Under the pieces are notes generated by a model. The model had not been told where the DNA came from and made no database searches. It saw only the letters and a program-made list of their open reading frames with translations. The position numbers and the translations under genes were made by a program. From positions 20,459,501 through 20,523,500 of the forward strand of contig NC_088176.1 in NCBI RefSeq assembly GCF_028769735.1: a stretch of 64,000 bases of DNA. Direction: 5' to 3'. Position 1 is the stretch's first letter. Each line of letters begins with the position of its first letter. Shown here one piece after another: positions 12,307 through 64,000 of the stretch. The DNA comes from Zonotrichia leucophrys gambelii. Taxonomy: Eukaryota; Chordata; Aves; Passeriformes; Passerellidae.

Positions 12307-14337
12307 GTCTGTTTTGGGATCCAGCAACTGAGCAACCAGGTCTCCATAGCGTTCTTGCTGTGCAGAAATCAAAGAAGAAACAGGCTGAAGTCAGACTGCT
12401 GGGCAACAGGAAGAGAAGCACCTCCTCTCTCTTGAACCCCAGTCTTCACACTGGCTCCTCTGGGGTCTCCTTGCCACCTCTCACCGACTGTAGCTGCAGC
12501 ACAGCCCGACTGTGGTACCAACTCCCACATCGCTCTGCGGAGCACAGTTCAGCCATCCGCTGTTCAAGCCGCCTCCTTTCTTGCTCTCCTTCTCTCTTTC
12601 TCTCCTTCACTTTTGCTTTCCCCCTCACTTCATTTCTGAAAGATGTTCCGGCTGCTGCCACTTTCTTAGCCCTGGGGGAGGGGGCATGTTGGATAATCTG
12701 TCATTTATTTAGCATTATTCCTGTTTTTTTATTCTTTTATACAAACAACATGTCTTTTTTTTTTTTAGATTTAAAAACACCTTCGTACAGCAGAAACAGA
12801 CACGATGGATCCATGGAAAACAACAGAAAGGCAGTGCCCGGAGCATCAGATGCATGCAGGGTTTCGTGCATTTGGCTGCTGCCTGTTTGTAATTTGTATT
12901 TATTTTTTTAATGTCAAAACAGACATGACCGTTGCTGTCACTCAGGCACTCCAGAGCTGCTTGCTAAGAAGATATTGCCCTCCAGCTGAGTATCTCCACA
13001 AGTTGCTGCAGTCAGGAAGAGGTAGTGTCCACCCAGAAAGGAGAGGGGAGAACAGGATGGAAGATGGAAGGAAATAAAGCCATATATTAGCTGTACACAA
13101 TTTAAAAAAACACGTTTTCTACAGGTTATTTTGTGTAGGTAGAAACCCCTAACACAAGACAAACTGCGCCTCATGAGGAGACTTCTAAAGGTAAGAGGCA
13201 CTCACTTCCCCTTCCAGGGGGCTGAGAGTGCCAGTGAAAATTAAGTAATTGCTAAAATGTATTACATGCTGCTTTGGACAGCCCTGAGCCCACCCTCTCA
13301 TAGCCATGACCCAGAAGCTGAAGGAGTTTCCTAAGGAGTGCTCAAAAGCTCTGGTCCTAAGGAACATTTTCTGCCTCACTTTCCATTGGCTTTTGCCTTG
13401 AACGGAAAGATAATTGTATTTTTGTTAGGGTTTTCATTTTTCAAATCTTCAGTGATTTTGTCTCTGAACTTACTTAATATTTAAACAAATGTACAAGCTT
13501 CTCCACAGTTTTGTGAAATTGTAGTCCTTGTGACTGCTTTTAGCAAAGGTCTTTCCTAGTTAATGCTCATGTGCCAAATTACTGGATTTATTTTGATCAG
13601 TTTTAAGTCTGGGTTTTTTTCATGTCTGTTTAGCATTATCCTGTCATGAAAGTGTAGCCAAACTCTTTCTTCTACCATTTCTTAGTTTGCAAATCTTAGC
13701 AGAATCTCCCTTATAAGTCTTCTCCCCACTTGGTTCCCACTCTCTCCTTACACAGAAATCCTCTAATTAATATCAAACTTTTTTTCTGGCTGCAGTTTCC
13801 TTTTCAGATGATTTACCCAGAGCTGAACTCTGCCTTCCAGGTGAGAAGAAACCACTACTTTCTATTTAAGCATTCTTACTCATCTCATTCATTCTTCATC
13901 CTTAGATTTCACTGCACATGGGATAACACTACTCCAAAATTATTCAGTGGATTCAGATGGGGGCTACCCACACTGACCCCATTTGTAATTGCTTGTGGGT
14001 GTACCTCCTCCAGAACCCAGAAATGCATGCAAATACTTCAACTTCTATTAGTTTACAGGGTATTTTTAAATATTGTTTTAACCAACATTTTGTGGTTTGG
14101 AAATACTTTCTGCTCTGCAGTTTTCAGAAACCCTCCAGCACATACTTTTGGAGGGCTTCAGCATTTTCACAGCCAAGAAACATACCTCTTCTGCAGCAGA
14201 CTTTCCATTCCTAAACTTCCTCAGAAGGCATAGGCATAGTCACTGAGCCATACTGATCTTTAATTTAATAATTTCTTCTGCATCATTTTTTGGACAGACA
14301 TCTCTCTCAACATTTCTGTGATGAAATCTGATGCAAG

Positions 14338-14343
14338 TTTATT
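14338..14343 (-). terminator. Candidate polyadenylation signal AATAAA for CAMK2G
   Basis: It is tttatt on the plus strand, so AATAAA in the CAMK2G sense. It is the first canonical hexamer past the stop codon and has a GU-rich element downstream. ATTAAA variants lie about 80 nt further on. Assigned by position only. Confidence 0.3.
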
Positions 14344-15543
14344 TTTGTTTTCCTGCAAAGGCTTTTTCCTTCTCACTGCCTTACTCCCTGGAAATTCAGC
14401 TGATTTTCCAGCTCCCTTGAAGCTTCCCTGCTTCTGGTGCCCCCAACTGGCTTCTGCTTTTCAAATTCCATCTGTGACCTCTCCAGCTTGCTTGTGATAG
14501 TTCACATTCCTTCCTATTGCCTTCAGTAGGATTGAATCCCTCACAACACATGAATATAAACTGCTCCTGGCTTAGTACCAAGTTGTTCACAGAACTAGGA
14601 CTCAAGTAGCAGCTATACTTGAGTGGTTCATCCTTAAATGACCACATAAAAAAAGGTTGCCTCCCAGTTGGAAATGTTTGTTGTGTTTGGCCTTAAATAG
14701 AAAATACTTAGTAGAAAGGTCCTAAGATTAGGAAACTTTGGACTATAAAATGGATGTAACATATATTTCAGCATAAAACAAAAGGATGCAGAAAGACTTT
14801 GTACATCTACATTAAGGCAATAAACAAGAATGCCTTAATGCTGAAGAAGTAATTTGATCTGATGTCCTTCAGGAGCAAGCAACAATCATTTTTTCATGAC
14901 ATATTTTTGAGCCAAAGTTTCTTCCAATTATGAATTGTGGCAAGTTAATTGGAGGATATTTTAAATCCTCTGATATTACTGTTTGTTTAGATTCTTTTCC
15001 CCTCTGAGTTTTCTCAAGGTGGTACATTAAATACTTTTTACTTATCGGAAAATCAGTAGTAAAATTTATATGGATAAACCCTTACCCCTTATGGCACAGA
15101 AATTGTTCTGTATGGACTCTACAATATCCTTTCTAGAAGATGACATAATCATCAAAAAAGTCCTCTGAAATGACTCCCAGGATCGAAACGTGGATGTGAA
15201 AGGGCCAACCTGTGCACAGCATGAGATATTCTTCCTCTCTGCTCCAGACTAGCCATTTGTCCAAGCACAGACCTGAACACCTGGGAGGAAGCACAGCTGC
15301 TACAAGGGTACCTATGCCCAGGAACAGCTGTCTGGCACATGACTCCCATTTGTCAGGAGTGGCAGATAACCCTACTGAGTCCAGAGGACAGGACTTAAAG
15401 GAACACCATCGACAAGCCAAAGTGTTCAGCTGTAGAGACAGCTAAAGACGGTCTCTGACAGCCAGCTAAACGGCCCTGAATGCTGAATTCCCACAGAGAG
15501 CAGCCTCAGCCGTGTGCGGTGCACTCCTACCCGTATGTGATCC
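14338..15543 (-). other. CAMK2G: Probable CAMK2G 3' UTR
   Basis: Starts directly after the stop codon. The first AATAAA on the minus strand downstream of the stop is at 14343-14338, followed 25-45 nt later by a U/G-rich stretch (tgttgagagagatgtctgt). This would give a UTR of about 1.2 kb. No splice acceptor or second terminal exon was assigned, and transcript support is lacking, so the end may lie further left. Confidence 0.35.
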
Positions 15544-61049
<45,506 letters not shown>

Positions 61050-64000
61050 CTGCAAAAACAATCAAGAATTGGAGATTTACAGAGCATGTAGCAAATATGA
61101 CACTTCACAAATCAAACTCACGCACACAACCAAGTCCTCCCTCAGCCCACTCAGTCTATTAATTCCCCATGCCCTTTACTCTGTGTGCTCCCTTAGTGAC
61201 CTATTTTCTTCTGTTATCTCAAAGGAACAGATGGGTGTCCTGTACATACATTCACCCCTCTCCAGCATCAAAACAAGCTCTCAGTATTTTTGATCTCCTG
61301 TTCATTCTTCTTCTCTAATGTTTCAGTACCCTCCTTTCACATCTGCCAACTTTATCCTACATGCTCATATTTTGGCATTTCTCCCAATCCATTATTTCGT
61401 AAAACAAACCTTTTCCCCAAGTCCTGAAACAAGCCCTCAATCCATAAATTGACTTTGACTGTACTGGCATGTCAGTAACAATGGTCTCCTTTCTGCCATT
61501 TATCTGTAAGGTTTCACTATGTTCTCTTCTGTTATTTCTTTTTCCTCACTTCATTCTGATTTACACTGCAAATCCTTACCCAAAATTCAGAACCAGTTTC
61601 TTGTCTCATTTTTCTGACCCACTTGTTTCCACAGACATATCTGATCACATTCCGCTTCTCAAAATTTCATCCACCTTCAGGTATCCCTCCTTAATTCTGC
61701 TCCTATTACCTAAATTAACTTTCATCTTTTACTGTTCCATGTCCCAAGCTCATGATGGGCCACTATCCCCTAATATTTTGGGATCTCTGAGGTTCTGATC
61801 TCTGAGGTTCTGTTCTCCTTTCCCCATGTTACACACAGGCAGTAACTATTGTATCTATGCATTCGGCACAGTGCCATTTCCTCTTGCCTGATTCAAAATC
61901 TCCATTTCTTTGACCATTCTTGGATACCTAGGCACTATTGTAACCCAAGAGGAGAAATTCATATGGCTACAGAAACCATATTTTTTGCTTTTTTCCTCTG
62001 CTGCAGAGCATCACTCTTTCCCTGCCAATCAGCCACACGTTAGCAATTCTCTTTCACTCGATTCCTAAGCCTTCACATCCTGACTAGAACAAGACGTCTT
62101 CTTCATACGACCATCTATAATCTTTGTCTACTGATTCACCCAATTAAAGCAACTAGCTGAGACAAGACTGGGTCTCAGTCACTTTAGCACCTTGTAATTG
62201 AGTATTGACCAAAGCAGAGTTGACTGTTCTCATAGTTACAAGAAAAATCTCATTATCCTGCTCTGTCACTTCAATGGTATCTTTGCCTCTCTTCCCTATC
62301 CGCCATTCTCTTCCACATACATCGCAGGTGACCTTCCTTGATTTTTCCAGCATCATGATTTTCTCTCTGTCAGTATCAAGAAATCAGTTTGCAGCTCTTA
62401 TCAGTGCATGACATCAGCCACCATCATCACTGTCTTGGGAAGATTTCAAAGTAGCACCGGGCACACATGGAACAGCTTTTGCACATGTTGTCAGTGCTCT
62501 TCTTTATTCCTTGCAACCCTCCTTTGTTCAGGCATCCTTCCATGTGCATGCAAACACACTCAAACCCAGAAGAGAGAGTAGCACTGACGTGCAGAGACCA
62601 GTGCCCTTCCTCAGAGGATTTAATTCTTTCCTTGTTCTTTTTGCCTGCTGATTCCCATATTTTTTCTCCCTTTATCTCTGACCTAGTCCCTTGGCCAGTT
62701 TCCTCTCCTTAGCATTTTTACTGCATACCTAACTGCAGGGGTTTGGGAGGAGCAAAATGCTGTGAACAAGCCAGGGCAGCATTCAGGTGCAACATGCTGC
62801 TCCTAATGTGTGAAACAGACACATCACCCTGACCAACTATGTCCTGTAAATCACTTACTGCAAACAAAAGATTCTTCCAAGCAAGCAGTTTTAGTTGGGT
62901 TTGTAATAACTTTATTGCAACACAAATTTGTGTTTACAAGAAAACTTGCCTCCCGAGCACTTGGCAGAAAGCAGCAGAGGCAGAATTACAAAAACACAAG
63001 TGAGAAGAAAGGTATTTCCTAGGAGAGAAGATTTCCATTCAAGACTGGAAACAGGATGGAAAGCAGCTGAAAGAGACACTTGGATTTCCAGCACAGGGCA
63101 GTTTGCACTCCAGTGAAGACTGCTTGAGGTGAAACCAGGACAAAGCACATCAACAAGAGCTGAAACCCAGAACACAGGCAAAAGTCTGCCGAGAGATGTT
63201 ATGAACAGATGGAGATTCTTCAAGGAAAGCTGAATGTACTAACAAGGTCGTGTTTGGTGATGCACAGTGGGCATGAAGAAGCATTCTCTTTCCTCTGGCA
63301 CCTGAATGGTCACCAACGCACTGCAAGAACCACCAAGCACAGAGGAGAGTGGCATGAGTGATATCACAATGGAGGAGTACAGCCACCAGCATGCTGAGAA
63401 CAGCAGCCTTGAAAAAGACATGTAAACATCTTGGCAGGTAGAAGTGGGGAACGGTGAATGATAAACTTTGATCCAAAGATTTGGACAGCAAATTACATCA
63501 GAAAATAAAACACACATGAGCTGATTGGTGCTATTCCTTTGTCCCAAGGAAAGCAATTTTGTCAGCTACATTATAAAAAGGGAAGGAAGTAGCAATTCAG
63601 CTGGCAGAGACTGGCAGAGGCAGCAAAAAGAGCCTTCAAGGACAGTAAAACACTACTCGTGTCCTTAGGTGAGGAACCATGACAAGACAGCAGAGACAGT
63701 TCATAAATACTGATATTGTGCACCACCCCAGGGCTGCAAGCAAAAGAAGGCCTTGAAGGAGGACACAGGTCATTAACTTAACAAGGGAGCTGCCTCCTCA
63801 CAACAGCCCACAATGATGCTGGAATAAAATCTGCCTGGGACTTCATCTGCTGAGGTAACGAAGCTCAGGGAGTAATGGTAGAATAGCAAAATCCAGAAAA
63901 GCTGTAGGAGAAACTACACTGGGCACCACCACCTTGCACAGGAATAATGAGTGACAGCTCAGAACAGTAGGCGTTAAGTGTGGAGCAGGACAGCAATAAG
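61050..64000 (-). other. CAMK2G: CAMK2G intron 3 (partial)
   Basis: At least 2.95 kb upstream of exon 4. No exon 3 sequence is visible, so the intron continues past the right edge. It includes a pyrimidine-rich plus-strand stretch (61300-62700) and a 15-bp tandem duplication at 61782-61811. Confidence 0.85.
61782..61811. repeat. 15-bp perfect tandem duplication
   Basis: gatctctgaggttct occurs twice head to tail (61782-61796 and 61797-61811). Confidence 0.95.

Larger units (their letters stand above)
5451..14337. other. Intergenic region between the left CpG island and CAMK2G
   Basis: About 8.9 kb with no supported gene. It holds an A15 run (6466-6480), an A-rich stretch (12272-12306) and a local GC-rich patch with a 27-bp duplication (9571-9641). 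Open frames here are short, low in complexity or in conflict on the two strands. One minus-strand purine-rich frame (12661-12446) is treated as a finding rather than a gene. Confidence 0.55.

Noticed and set aside
12258..12911. 217-codon plus-strand open frame
   Set aside because: It starts in an A-rich tract (poly-lysine), is rich in Ser/Phe/Leu from pyrimidine-rich sequence, shows no recognisable domain and overlaps a competing frame.
61050..64000. CAMK2G exon 3 expected to the right of exon 4
   Set aside because: No sequence encoding LEREARICRLLKHPNI was found on the minus strand, so the exon lies outside the window.

Overview
This window is vertebrate nuclear DNA carrying most of one gene, the gamma subunit of Ca2+/calmodulin-dependent protein kinase II (CAMK2G), on the minus strand. 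Eighteen coding exons, exon 4 to the last coding exon, run right to left from 61049 to 15544. Each was placed by protein match, AG acceptor, GT donor and reading phase. Joined, they stay in one frame for 492 complete residues after a split valine codon, then stop. The C-terminus ([13 protein letters not shown]) and linker segments such as EPQTTVVHNATDGIK identify the gamma paralogue. The first three coding exons (start codon, ATP-binding lysine) and the main promoter lie beyond the right edge. Few interspersed repeats are recognisable and there are no Alu, B1 or L1 sequences. Together with the compact introns, this suggests a bird or another sauropsid; that assignment is an inference.

Layout: 1-4300 is non-coding, probably the first intron or upstream part of the next gene on the left. 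4310-5450 is a strong CpG-island promoter. On the minus strand it has a YY1-type element followed by a clean splice donor. By human gene order the next gene is NDST2, but no NDST2 coding sequence is visible. 5450-14340 is intergenic sequence with no convincing gene. About 14340-15543 is the probable CAMK2G 3' UTR. 15544-17494 holds the three hub (association) domain exons. 17495-21693 is an intron with a second, intragenic CpG island at 19360-19850. 21694-38742 holds the variable-linker exons. 46550-61049 holds the kinase and regulatory exons. 61050-64000 is part of intron 3.

How the parts work together: the kinase domain (catalytic HRDLK and DFG) leads into the regulatory segment (Thr287, calmodulin-binding region, Thr306/307). 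A linker of five alternatively usable cassettes follows, including a KRKSSSS nuclear-localisation exon, and then the hub domain that assembles the holoenzyme. The least expected items are the intragenic CpG island, two fast-diverging linker cassettes between near-invariant neighbours, the CpG-dense last exon, and several short local duplications. I found no new multi-gene system.
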